A DNA stretch of 64,000 bases from positions 62,001-126,000 of the forward strand of contig NZ_BMUA01000010.1 in NCBI RefSeq assembly GCF_014649955.1, read 5' to 3'. Every line of letters begins with the position of its first letter. Positions within the stretch are counted from its first letter, which is position 1. Positions 50,443 to 59,326 of this stretch are shown here, piece by piece. The notes under the pieces are model-generated. The model saw only the letters and a program-made list of their open reading frames with translations. It was not told the origin of the DNA and searched no databases. Source of the DNA: Streptomyces violascens. Lineage in GTDB: Bacteria; Actinomycetota; Actinomycetes; Streptomycetales; Streptomycetaceae. The position numbers were made by a program, and so were the translations under genes.

Positions 50443-51484
50443 TCGACCCCTGCGCATCGCCGTCCTCGGCACCGCCGACATCGCCCGCCGCCGGGTGCTG
50501 CCCGCCATGGCGGCCGACCCGGACGTCGAGCTCACCGCGGTGGCCAGCCGGGACGGCGGGCGCGCCAAGGAGGTCGCGGACCAGTTCGGCTGCGCGGCGG
50601 TCGAGTCGTACGACGCGGTCCTCGCCCGCGACGATGTGGACGCGGTGTACGTGCCGCTGCCCATCTCCCTGCACGCCGAGTGGGCGGGCCGGGCGCTGCG
50701 CGCGGGCAAGCACGTCCTGGCCGAGAAGCCGCTCACCGCCGACCGGCCGACCACCGAGGCGCTGCTCGCCCTCGCGCGTGCCTCGGGCCTGGTGCTGATG
50801 GAGAACGTCATGTTCGTCCACCATCCCCAGCACTCGGTCGTACGGGAGCTGGTGGCGAGCGGTGCGATCGGTCAACTCCGCGCGTTCAGCGCGGCGTTCG
50901 CGATCCCGGCGCTGCCCGCCGGGAACATCAGGCACCGCCCGGAACTCGGCGGCGGCGCCCTCCTGGACGTCGGCTACTACCCGGTGCGGGCCGCGCTGTA
51001 CTTCCTCGGTACGGGTCTGGAGATCGTCGGCGCCGCCCTGGAGAACGCGGGCGGCTCGGCGGTGGAAACTTCGGGCGCGGTGCTTCTCCGCTCCCCCGCA
51101 GGCGTCCTCGGCCAGCTGGCCTTCGGCATGGAGCACGCGTACCGCTCGGCGTACGAACTGTGGGGCAGCGAGGGCCGGATCCGCGTCGAGCCGGCGTTCA
51201 CGCCGCCCGCCGACCACAAGCCGGAGGTGTGGATCACCGACGCTCACGGCCCGCGCGAGCTGACGCTTGCCCCGCACGACCAAGTGGCCGCCACGGTCCG
51301 GGCGTTCGTCCGCGCGGTGCGCTCGGGCGCCATCGAGTCACCGGACGCCGGGGAGTGCCTGGAGCAGGCGACCCTGCTGGACGCGGTGCGGGCGAGGGCG
51401 ATCTCGTCCGCTCCCTCGACTTCTTTCAGCTCTCCAACTTCTTCGACTCCGCGACAGGAAGGGACCGACCGTGACCGTGACTGA
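50435..51484 (+). CDS. NDP-hexose 3-ketoreductase (Gfo/Idh/MocA family)
   Basis: This 349-residue oxidoreductase has an N-terminal Rossmann motif VLGTADIARRRVLPAM, the family EKP motif in VLAEKPLTADRP, and the C-terminal beta-sheet domain with GGGALLDVGYYPVRAALY. It is the TylC1/LanT-type partner of the 2,3-dehydratase, giving 2,6-dideoxysugars. The last 25 residues are Ser/Thr/Pro-rich and overlap the carboxylase start by 14 bp. Confidence 0.93.
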   Translation: MTDRPLRIAVLGTADIARRRVLPAMAADPDVELTAVASRDGGRAKEVADQFGCAAVESYDAVLARDDVDAVYVPLPISLHAEWAGRALRAGKHVLAEKPLTADRPTTEALLALARASGLVLMENVMFVHHPQHSVVRELVASGAIGQLRAFSAAFAIPALPAGNIRHRPELGGGALLDVGYYPVRAALYFLGTGLEIVGAALENAGGSAVETSGAVLLRSPAGVLGQLAFGMEHAYRSAYELWGSEGRIRVEPAFTPPADHKPEVWITDAHGPRELTLAPHDQVAATVRAFVRAVRSGAIESPDAGECLEQATLLDAVRARAISSAPSTSFSSPTSSTPRQEGTDRDRD

Positions 51485-53051
51485 GCAGCCGCCGCCGCAG
51501 ACCGCGGCGGTGCGCGTCGCCGAACTGCACGTACTGCGCGAGCAGGCCAAGCTCGGCCCCAGCGAGAAGGCGACCGAGGCCCAGCGCGCCAAGGGCAAGC
51601 TGACCGCGCGCGAGCGCATCGACCTGCTCCTGGACCCGGGCACCTTCCAGGAGGTCGAGCAGCTGCGCCGGCACCGTGCCACGGGCTTCGGCCTGGAGGC
51701 GAAGAAGCCGTACACGGACGGCGTGGTCACCGGCTGGGGAACGGTGGAAGGCCGGACGGTCTTCGTGTACGCCCATGACTTCCGCATCTTCGGCGGCGCC
51801 CTGGGCGAGGCGCATGCGACGAAGATCCACAAGATCATGGACATGGCGATCGCGGCGGGGGCGCCGCTGGTGTCGCTGAACGACGGCGCGGGAGCCCGTA
51901 TCCAGGAGGGCGTCTCCGCGCTGGCCGGGTACGGCGGCATTTTCCAGCGCAACACTCGCGCGTCGGGGGTGATCCCGCAGATCTCGGTGATGCTGGGCCC
52001 GTGCGCGGGCGGCGCCGCCTACTCCCCCGCCCTGACGGACTTCGTCTTCATGGTCCGGGAAACGTCGCAGATGTTCATCACCGGCCCGGACGTGGTGCAG
52101 GCGGTGACGGGCGAGGAGATCACCCAGAACGGGCTCGGCGGCGCGGACGTCCACGCCGGGGTCTCGGGTGTGGCCCACTTCGTCCACGACGACGAGGAGA
52201 CGTGCCTGGCGGAGGTCCGCTATCTGATCTCTCTCCTCCCCTCCAACAACAGGGAGATGCCCCCGCCCCTGCCCGCGGGGGACGACCCGGCGGACCGCCG
52301 CAACGACGTGCTGCTCGACCTGGTGCCCTCGGACGGCAACCGCCCGTACGACATGCGCAAGGTCCTGGAGGAGATCGTCGACCACGGCGACCTCCTTGAG
52401 GTCCACGAGCACTGGGCCCGCAACATCATCTGCGCCCTTGCCAGGATCGACGGCCGGGTGGTGGGCATCCTGGCGAACCAGCCGCAGTTCCTGGCGGGTG
52501 TGCTGGACATCGAGGCGAGCGAAAAGGCGGCCCGCTTCGTCCAGCTCTGCGACGCGTTCAACATCCCGCTGCTGACCATGGTCGACGTGCCGGGCTTCCT
52601 GCCGGGCGTCTCGCAGGAGCACGGCGGCATCATCCGCCACGGCGCGAAGCTCCTGTACGCGTACTGCAACGCGACGGTGCCCCGCATCTCCCTGATCCTG
52701 CGCAAGGCGTACGGTGGCGCGTACATCGTCATGGACTCCCAGTCCATCGGCGCCGACCTGACCTACGCCTGGCCGACGAACGAGATCGCGGTGATGGGCG
52801 CGGAGGGCGCGGCGAACGTCATCTTCCGCCGGGAGATAGCGGGTTCGGACGATCCGGAGGCGGTGCGGGCGTCGAAGATCGCAGCGTACAAGTCCGAGCT
52901 GATGCACCCGTACTACGCGGCCGAGCGGGGCCTGGTGGACGACGTGATCGACCCTGCCGAGACGAGGGCGGTACTGGCCGCGGCCCTGGCGATGCTCCGC
53001 ACGAAGCACGCCGACCTGCCGTCCCGCAAGCACGGAAATCCCCCGCAGTAA
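51471..53051 (+). CDS. Acyl-CoA carboxylase beta (carboxyltransferase) subunit
   Basis: This 526-residue AccD5/PccB-type carboxyltransferase has GKLTARERIDLLLDPGTF, LNDGAGARIQEGV, MLGPCAGGAAYSPALTDF, DVPGFLPGVSQEHGGIIRHG and MGAEGAANVIFRREI. With a biotinylated alpha subunit from elsewhere, it would make malonyl-CoA (or methylmalonyl-CoA) to feed the PKS. The GTG at 51471 follows AGGAAGGG; a second GTG at 51477 is possible. The epsilon gene follows directly. Confidence 0.94.
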   Translation: MTVTEQPPPQTAAVRVAELHVLREQAKLGPSEKATEAQRAKGKLTARERIDLLLDPGTFQEVEQLRRHRATGFGLEAKKPYTDGVVTGWGTVEGRTVFVYAHDFRIFGGALGEAHATKIHKIMDMAIAAGAPLVSLNDGAGARIQEGVSALAGYGGIFQRNTRASGVIPQISVMLGPCAGGAAYSPALTDFVFMVRETSQMFITGPDVVQAVTGEEITQNGLGGADVHAGVSGVAHFVHDDEETCLAEVRYLISLLPSNNREMPPPLPAGDDPADRRNDVLLDLVPSDGNRPYDMRKVLEEIVDHGDLLEVHEHWARNIICALARIDGRVVGILANQPQFLAGVLDIEASEKAARFVQLCDAFNIPLLTMVDVPGFLPGVSQEHGGIIRHGAKLLYAYCNATVPRISLILRKAYGGAYIVMDSQSIGADLTYAWPTNEIAVMGAEGAANVIFRREIAGSDDPEAVRASKIAAYKSELMHPYYAAERGLVDDVIDPAETRAVLAAALAMLRTKHADLPSRKHGNPPQ

Positions 53052-53060
53052 GGAGTGAGC

Positions 53061-53273
53061 GTGCCGAACGATTCGAATGCACCGGCCGAGTCGGCCGACC
53101 CCCTGTTCCGGGTACTGAGAGGCACTCCGACGGAAGCCGAACTGGCCGCCCTGACGGTGGTCCTCCTCTCCCTGACAGCGGAGCCTCCCGCGACCCTGGC
53201 CCCGGTAATCCCCCTGGCAGCCTGGCGCCGCCAGCCGTACGACCCGCCGGTGAGCTGGCGAAGGGCGGCATAG
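53061..53273 (+). CDS. Acyl-CoA carboxylase epsilon subunit
   Basis: This 70-residue small protein has VLRGTPTEAELAALTVVL near the N-terminus and ends VSWRRAA, the pattern of actinobacterial acyl-CoA carboxylase epsilon subunits that stabilise the beta hexamer. GTG 53061 is chosen because AGGAG lies 5 bases before it; a GTG at 53055 overlaps that site. It is the last gene of the sugar/precursor-supply operon and the apparent right border of the biosynthetic locus. Confidence 0.88.
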   Translation: MPNDSNAPAESADPLFRVLRGTPTEAELAALTVVLLSLTAEPPATLAPVIPLAAWRRQPYDPPVSWRRAA

Positions 53274-53309
53274 CGAACGGGACACCCCGCCTCAGCCGAC
53301 GCATGGGGC

Positions 53310-53345
53310 GGGGCCCTCGGCTCAGCGCATTCGGCCGAGGGCCCC
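53310..53345 (+). terminator. Terminator at the right edge of the biosynthetic locus
   Basis: GGGGCCCTCGGC (53310-53321) pairs perfectly with GCCGAGGGCCCC (53334-53345), 37 bp after the epsilon stop. Confidence 0.7.
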
Positions 53346-53435
53346 GGGCCCTCCCGGGTCGAGCGGCTGAGGACCGGCCTCTCGCCTCGCTCGACCGCGG
53401 GGCCCGGGACCGCTCGCCTCGGGGGCTGTTTTTAT

Positions 53436-53479
53436 GGGCGCGGGGAACTGCGCGACCAGCCATGGACGGCCCGCGACCG
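53436..53479 (+). repeat. Intergenic repeat copy
   Basis: GGGCGCGGGGAACTGCGCGA is followed by CCAGCCATGGACGGCCCGCG. It is near identical to the copy at 53553 and shares its first half with the 12.9 and 13.7 kb copies. Confidence 0.7.
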
Positions 53480-53552
53480 AAAGACGAACGCCCTCTCCGC
53501 GGGAGCAGCCCACCTCCAAACCGCAATCCCGGCCGGGCGCCATGCCCTGTTA

Positions 53553-53598
53553 GGGGCGCGGGGAACTGCGCGACCAGCCACGGACGGGCCGCGACCGG
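53553..53598 (+). repeat. Intergenic repeat copy
   Basis: GGGGCGCGGGGAACTGCGCG is followed by ACCAGCCACGGACGGGCCGC. It is in direct orientation with the copy at 53436. Confidence 0.7.
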
Positions 53599-53655
53599 CA
53601 GACAAGGGGGCTGGGGGCGAAGCCTCCGAGGCGGGACAGGGCGCAGCCCAGGGTG

Positions 53656-54642
53656 CTACCGCCCCGACCGCGCCGCCCGGGCAATCGTGACGACGGCCTT
53701 CTCCAGGGCGTACTCGGGGTCGTCCCCCCCGCCCTTCACCCCCGCATCCGCCTCAGCCACGGCCCGCAGGGCCAAAGAAACCCCCTCCGGCGTCCACCCC
53801 CGCATCTGCTGCCGCACCCGGTCGATCTTCCACGGCGGCATGCCCAACTCCCGCGCGAGATCCGCCGGCCGGCCCCCCCGGGCGGAGGACAGCTTCCCGA
53901 TCGCCCGCACCCCCTGCGCGAGCGCACTGGTGATCATCACCGGCGCGACCCCGGTGGACAGCGACCACCGCAGCGCTTCGAGCGCCTCCGCGGCCCGCCC
54001 CTCCACCGCCCGGTCGGCGACGGTGAAGCTGGAGGCCTCGGCCCGCCCGGTGTAGTACCGCCCGACGATCGCCTCGTCGATCGTCCCCTCCACGTCCGCG
54101 CAGAGCTGCGACACCGCGGAGGCCAGCTCGCGCAGATCGCTGCCGATGGAGTCGACGAGCGCCTGGCAGGCCTCGGGCGTGGCCGAACGCCCCAGCGCCC
54201 GGAACTCCTGCCGTACGAACGTCAGCCGCTCGGCCGGCTTCGTGGTCTTGGGGCACGCGACCTCCCGGGCCCCCGCCTTGAGGGCCGCGTCAAGCAGCCC
54301 CTTGCCCTTGGCCCCGCCCGCGTGAAGGAGCACCAGGGTGATCTCTTCTGCGGGCGTGTCGAGGTACGCCTTCACGTCCTTGACCGTGTCCGCGGACAGG
54401 TCCTGCGCGTTGCGGACGACCACGACCTTCCGCTCGGCGAAGAGGGAGGGACTGGTCAGCTCGGCCAGAGTGCCGGGCTGCAACTGGTCGGAGGTCAGGT
54501 CACGCACATCGGTGTCGGAGTCGGCGGCCCGGGCGGCCGCCACCACCTGCTGCACGGCGCGGTCGAGCAGCAGGTCCTCCTGGCCCACGGCGAGCGTGAC
54601 GGGGGCGAGCGGATCGTCGGTGGAGTTCTTCCTGGTGGCCAT
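53656..54642 (-). CDS. holA: DNA polymerase III delta subunit
   Basis: The 328-residue clamp-loader subunit has LAVGQEDLLLDRAVQQVV (the usual opening after the Met-Ala-x-Arg/Lys start), KVVVVRNAQDL, and C-terminal GGRPADLARELGMPPWKIDRV, which match actinobacterial HolA. ATG 54642 (MATRKNSTDD) is chosen over a longer frame. It is a core replication gene that opens the housekeeping block to the right of the biosynthetic locus. Confidence 0.92.
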   Translation of the reverse strand: MATRKNSTDDPLAPVTLAVGQEDLLLDRAVQQVVAAARAADSDTDVRDLTSDQLQPGTLAELTSPSLFAERKVVVVRNAQDLSADTVKDVKAYLDTPAEEITLVLLHAGGAKGKGLLDAALKAGAREVACPKTTKPAERLTFVRQEFRALGRSATPEACQALVDSIGSDLRELASAVSQLCADVEGTIDEAIVGRYYTGRAEASSFTVADRAVEGRAAEALEALRWSLSTGVAPVMITSALAQGVRAIGKLSSARGGRPADLARELGMPPWKIDRVRQQMRGWTPEGVSLALRAVAEADAGVKGGGDDPEYALEKAVVTIARAARSGR

Positions 54643-54733
54643 CGCCTTCCAGCATCCCACGGGCCACTGACAGTCCCGGCCCGCTCCCCGGCCCCCTCCC
54701 TCCCGCGCCACCCCGATATCGGAGAATGGCCAG

Positions 54734-54982
54734 GTGAACGATGTGACCCGACACGTACTGGTGCTCCCGGACCGCGACGCCGCCGAGGACGTGGCCACCG
54801 AGCTGACCGACCTCTTCGGCCTCGCCGAGGAACCCCAGCTCGTCCGCGACGCCCTGGCCGGCGAGGACGACGCCGAGGACGCCCAGTGGCTCGTCGTCGT
54901 GGAGGACCCGGACGCCCGCCTGGACCCCAAGGCCCTGGACGCCCTGGCCGCCGAACACGACGGCTGGCTCGAATCCCCCTGA
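54734..54982 (+). CDS. Small conserved acidic protein of unknown function
   Basis: This 82-residue highly acidic protein (RDAAEDVATELTDLFG, EDDAEDAQWLVVVED) has no membrane segment or recognised motif. The start at 54734 is ambiguous because no strong ribosome site is seen (AATGGCCAGGTG precedes it, so translation could begin at GTG). It sits between divergent holA and the convergent YceI gene. The strong codon bias supports it as a real gene, but its function is unknown. Confidence 0.7.
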   Translation: MNDVTRHVLVLPDRDAAEDVATELTDLFGLAEEPQLVRDALAGEDDAEDAQWLVVVEDPDARLDPKALDALAAEHDGWLESP

Positions 54983-55011
54983 CGCGCCCCGGGGACCTGA
55001 CTCGCCCGGGC

Positions 55012-55899
55012 TCAGCCCGTCTTCGGCACGATCTGGATGTCGAGGTCGATCGAGATCGAGGACCCGATCGCCGCGATGCCCCGCGCCAGCATGGTCTGCC
55101 AGGTGAGCGTGAAGTCCTCGCGGTGCAGTTCGGTGCTGGCCCGGCAGGCGCCCCGGGTCTCGCCGCCGAGCCCGGTGCCGAGCCCCAGGTACTGCGTGTC
55201 GAGCGTCACCGTACGGCTCACGCCGTGCAGCGTGAGCCCGCCGATGATCGCCCACCGGCCGCCGCCCCGGTGCACGAACCGGTCGCTGTAGAACTCCATC
55301 GTCGGATAGCTCCCGACGTCCAGGAAGTCGCCCGACCGCAGGTGGTCGTCGCGCATCTGCACGCCCGTGTCGATGGAGGCGGTGTCGATGATGACGTGCA
55401 TGGCGGACCCCTCCATGCGCTCCCCGATCCGGATGACCCCGGCGAAGGTGTTGAACCGGCCGTGGATCCGGGCAAGGCCGATATGGCTCGCGGTGAAGCC
55501 GATCTGAGAGTGCGTCGGGTCGAGCTCCCACTCGCCCGGGTCGGGCAGCGAGGGAGGGGCCGCCACCTGGAGCGTGACGTCGCCGAGCGCGGCGAGCCCG
55601 CTCGCGCTGACGGTGGCGTTGGCGTGGAAGGGCGTATATCCCTCGGCCGTGACGGCCAGCCGGTACTCACCCGCCGGAACCGTCGTGACCACCGTCCCGA
55701 ACGGGTCGGTCTCCCCGCCCACGACCCGGCGGCCCGAGGTGTCGCTGACCACGAACTCGGCCCGCTGCACCGGCTCGCTGACCGGATCGAGCACCCGGCA
55801 GCTGAGCACGCCCGCGGTCGACGGGACGGACAGGCCGGCCAGTGGCCCGGTACGAAGCGGAGAACTGGTCGAGCTCTTGCCGAACCAGCGGCTGAACAC
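55012..55899 (-). CDS. YceI-family lipid/isoprenoid-binding-like protein
   Basis: This 295-residue protein has an N-terminal carboxypeptidase-regulatory-like beta domain (GVLSCRVLDPVSEPVQRAEF to about 120) followed by a YceI lipocalin-like domain (WELDPTHSQIGFTASHIGLARIHGRF, LRSGDFLDVGSYPTMEF, GGLTLHGVSRTVTL). No signal peptide is obvious. The GTG start at 55899 (FSRWFGKSS) is preferred by family habit; a longer frame reaches 55974. Role unknown; possibly stress related. Confidence 0.85.
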   Translation of the reverse strand: MFSRWFGKSSTSSPLRTGPLAGLSVPSTAGVLSCRVLDPVSEPVQRAEFVVSDTSGRRVVGGETDPFGTVVTTVPAGEYRLAVTAEGYTPFHANATVSASGLAALGDVTLQVAAPPSLPDPGEWELDPTHSQIGFTASHIGLARIHGRFNTFAGVIRIGERMEGSAMHVIIDTASIDTGVQMRDDHLRSGDFLDVGSYPTMEFYSDRFVHRGGGRWAIIGGLTLHGVSRTVTLDTQYLGLGTGLGGETRGACRASTELHREDFTLTWQTMLARGIAAIGSSISIDLDIQIVPKTG

Positions 55900-56208
55900 T
55901 GTGTACGCACCCCCGTGCGTTGAAGTTTCTGCCGGGCCGCGCAGGGGGCAGACATCCTCGTCCGTCCTCGCCACAGCAGGACTGCGGCCCCATGACGAAG
56001 ATGCATTCGATCACTGTTGTGCCGTTCGAGGCAAACGCGGCGCCTGGGCACTCTTGAGGCACCTGTCACCAGAGGCCCGAATTGGCCATTCCGCTTGCCC
56101 GGCCCGAACGGACCGCGTTCCGCCCCCTCCGGACCCCGCTCTCCCCCGCAAGTCCTAGGTCCGGCGCCCGAGGCACTCGGGCCCCAACCGCCGCTAGCGT
56201 AACGGGAC
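55900..56208. promoter_or_regulatory. 309-bp divergent promoter region
   Basis: It separates the leftward YceI gene from the rightward PPOX gene. The sequence GCTAGCGTAACGGGAC just before the ATG at 56209 contains a -10-like TAGCGT about 12 bp from the start, so the PPOX transcript could be leaderless. No other structure was found. Confidence 0.4.
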
Positions 56209-56670
56209 ATGACGACACGCGAGCCGGCGCGCAGCCGCGAACAACGCAAGCAGGACGTACTGACCCGCCTCGAAAACGACGAGGACGCCTGGGTCGCGAC
56301 CGCCTCCGCTTCCGGTGAACCCCACCTCATGCCTCTCTCCTTCGTCTGGGAGGACGGCTCCCTGCTGATGTGCACCCGCCTGACCAACCCCACCCTGCGC
56401 AACCTGCTGCCCGGCGGCCGCCCGGTGCAGGTCACGCTCGGCCACACTCGGGACGTCGTGCACATCACCGGCACCGCCACCGTGATCCCCGCCACCGAAC
56501 TCCCGAAGTCCTCGGGGGACGCCTTCGCCGCCAAGGTCATCTGGGATCCGCGCGACAGCGGCCCCTCGTACACCTACTTCCGCGTCGTCCCCCAGCGCAT
56601 CCAGGCCTGGCGCGAGGTCAACGAAATCCCCGACCGCGACCTGATGCACGAGGGAGCCTGGCTCGTCTGA
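56209..56670 (+). CDS. Pyridoxamine 5'-phosphate oxidase-like (PPOX) flavin/F420-binding protein
   Basis: This 153-residue split-barrel protein has DAWVATASASGEPHLMPLSFVWEDGSLLMCT (strands 1-4), GGRPVQVTLGHTRDVVHITGTA and a C-terminal YFRVVPQRIQAWRE, which match the PPOX class that includes many F420- or FMN-dependent reductases in actinobacteria. The substrate is unknown. No ribosome site is evident upstream. Confidence 0.85.
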   Translation: MTTREPARSREQRKQDVLTRLENDEDAWVATASASGEPHLMPLSFVWEDGSLLMCTRLTNPTLRNLLPGGRPVQVTLGHTRDVVHITGTATVIPATELPKSSGDAFAAKVIWDPRDSGPSYTYFRVVPQRIQAWREVNEIPDRDLMHEGAWLV

Positions 56671-56775
56671 CCCGCGAGACCACTGGGCACCCGGCGCCTC
56701 CCCAGCCGGCGGCCACGCCGTGGCCGCGTCCCCGGCCGCAGCCACGCCTGGGGCGCACTCCGTATCGAGCCCCTG

Positions 56776-59326
56776 TCACGGGTCCCGCCCCCGAGGTACG
56801 GCCCGCAGCCCCTCCCCCACCCCCGTGACCGCGATCGCCCCGTCCGTGTCCGTGCGCAGCACCGCCGCGCCCCACGCGCGCAGTACGGCGATGGTGCCGG
56901 GCGCGGGGTGGCCGTACCGGTTGCCCCGGCCGACCGAGATCAGCGCCAGCCTCGGACGTACGGCTCCGAGCAGGGCGGGGTCCTGGTGTGCCGAGCCGTG
57001 GTGGGCGACCTTGAGGACGTCCACCCGCGCGAGCTCCGGATTGCGCCTCAACAGCCCGCGCTGCGATGGGGGTTCGAGGTCGCCGGGCAACAGCAGGGTC
57101 AGCCCGGCGGCGGTGCGGACCAGCAGCGTGACGCTGGCGTCGTTCGGCCCGTCCGGCACCGGACCGGGCTCGGGCGGCGGCCACAGCACCTCCCACGAAA
57201 GCCCGCCCAGCTCCCGCCGTTCCCCGTACGCGGCCGCCACCACCGGTACCCCGTCCGCGGCGGCGGTGCGCCGTACGAACGCCGCCTGGTCGGGCGGATC
57301 CGCGAACCCCGTCGTCTCGATCAGCCCGACGGACCTTCCCCGCAACACCCCTGCCAGGCCGCCCACATGATCGGCATGGAAGTGGGTGAGGAGGAGCAGC
57401 GGAATGCGGTTCACCCCGAGCTCGTGCAGACAGCGGTCGACCGGCAGGGCCTCGGGCCCGGTGTCGATCACCACCGCCGCGCCCGCCCCGGCGGCCAGCA
57501 CCGTGGCATCACCCTGCCCCACATCGCACATGGCGTACGACCAGCCCGGCGGCGGCCAGCCCGTGACGATCCTGGTCAGCGGGGCCGGCCGCATCACGGC
57601 GAGCAGCAGAACGAGCGCCAGCGCCGCGGCCGCCCAGGGGTACCGGGGCAGCCGCCGCGCCACGAGTACCCCCACTGCGGTGACGACGGCGAGCAGCGCT
57701 CCCCCGCGCCAGCCGCCCGGCCATCCCGACTCCGCCCCGGGCAGGGCCGCTCCGGTGCGGGCCACCGACGCGATCCAGCCCGTGGGCCAACCCGCGCTCC
57801 AGGCAAAGCATTTGGCGAGAGGCATCACGATCGGCGCGGCGGCCAGTGCGGCGAAGCCCGCGAACGTCGCCAGCGCCACCGCCGGCTCGGCCAGCAGATT
57901 GCAGGGCACCGCGACCAGACTGACCCGCGCCGCGAACACGGCCACCACCGGAGCACACACCGCCTGCGCCGCTCCCGCCGCGCCCAGCACCTCGGCGAGC
58001 CGGGCCGGCACCCCACGCCGCCGCAGTGCCGCGGCCCATCCCGGCGCGATCGTGAGCAGCGCCCCGGTCGCGAGCACCGACAGCAGAAACCCGTAACTCC
58101 GGGCCAGTTCGGGCGCGTACAGCACCAGGAGCAGGACGGCGGCCGCCAGCGCGGGGATCAGCGATCTGTGCCGGCCCGTACCGATCGCCAGCAGCGTGAC
58201 CAGACCGCATGCGGCGGCCCGCAGCACGCTCGGCTCCGGCCTGCACACCACGACGAAGGCAAGCGCGAGCGCCCCTCCCAGCAGTGCGGTCGCCCTCAGG
58301 GAGATCCCGAGCCGCGGCGCGAGGCCACCCCGCTCGGCCAGCAGAGCCTTCCCCGGCGATCCGATCAACAGAGCCAGCATGATCGCGAAGTTGCTTCCGG
58401 ATACCGCCATGACATGCATGAGGTCGGTCGACTCGAAGGCGGCGCGCAGCTCGGGCGTCACCCGGGACGTGTCGCCGACGACCAGGCCGGGCAGCAAGCG
58501 CCCGCGCATCCGGCGCAAGCCCTCCGGCCGCCTCGCGCAGCCCGCCCCGCAGCCCACCGGCCCAGTGCTGCACGGCAGTCAGCGGCCCGGTGATACGGGG
58601 CGGCCCGTTCGGGGCCCTGAGCAGGGCGGCGATCTTCCCGTCGCCCGGCGCGAGCCGCGCGGTCACCCGCACCCGGGTGGACGGCAGCAGCCCCTGCCAG
58701 CTCGCGGGCGCGATGACGAGGACGGGTGTATGGACCCGCTCGACCTTGCCGCCCGGCCCGAGGACCCGCTCGACCTCGGCATCCACCGCGACCGAGGCGC
58801 CACCCCACCCGGCGGACCGCGTCGGTCTCGGGTCCCCCCGGACCGTCAACTCCACCGTGGCCTGCCCGAACTCCCGTGCCAGCCCCGGCAGAGGCCCCCG
58901 CCGCACCTCGGCGGCATGCAGCCCCCCGGCCACGATCCCGGCCGCCGCACAGACCAACACCCCCGCGACGGCGCCTCGATACCCCCAGACCCCACCGCCG
59001 CCCACTGTCCCGTGAGCCTCGCCCACTGCACCGGCGTGACGGCCGTCCTCCTCCCGGCCCCGCTCGCGTACTGCACGTAACCCCGCGCCCGAGATCCACC
59101 CCGCCAGAGCCCGCCGGACGACCGGCGCCATCAGCACCCCTGCCGCGGCGAGACACACCACGACACTCCAACTCGCTTCATCTGACGAGGAGTTGAGCGC
59201 AACGGCCGCGCCGCCCCACGCCCCCAGCGCCGGGCCGATCAGGCGCAGGTCCGCCGGCCCTTCGCGGTACGGGTTGGCCGCGCCCAGCCGGTGGCCCGAC
59301 TCGGCATGGATCTCCAGGCGGTTCAC
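56776..59326 (-). pseudogene. comEC: comEC/rec2 DNA-uptake channel gene interrupted by a frameshift
   Basis: The N-terminal half (GTG 59326, overlapping the comEA stop) reads through two membrane segments and the OB-like domain to APDARAL. The C-terminal half, in a different frame, resumes with LLPGLVVGDTSRV and contains the competence domain (LMHVMAVSGSNFAIML) and the metallo-beta-lactamase-like domain (VGQGDATVLAAG, THFHADHVGGLAG, VAHHGSAHQDP). The two halves join near 58491-58500, in CGCTTGCTGCCC; removing one base restores a continuous ComEC. This is either a real frameshift or a sequencing error. The C-terminal half has no plausible start of its own. Confidence 0.8.

Larger units (their letters stand above)
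53274..53655. other. 382-bp gene-free border region
   Basis: This is the convergent gap between the biosynthetic operon and the core gene holA. It contains a terminator and two direct copies of the intergenic repeat about 117 bp apart. There is no supported gene. Confidence 0.7.

Noticed and set aside
57509..58490. Treating the two comEC halves as two independent genes
   Set aside because: The downstream half has no ribosome site or sensible N-terminus, and the upstream half turns into shadow sequence after APDARAL; both are parts of one family-length protein.
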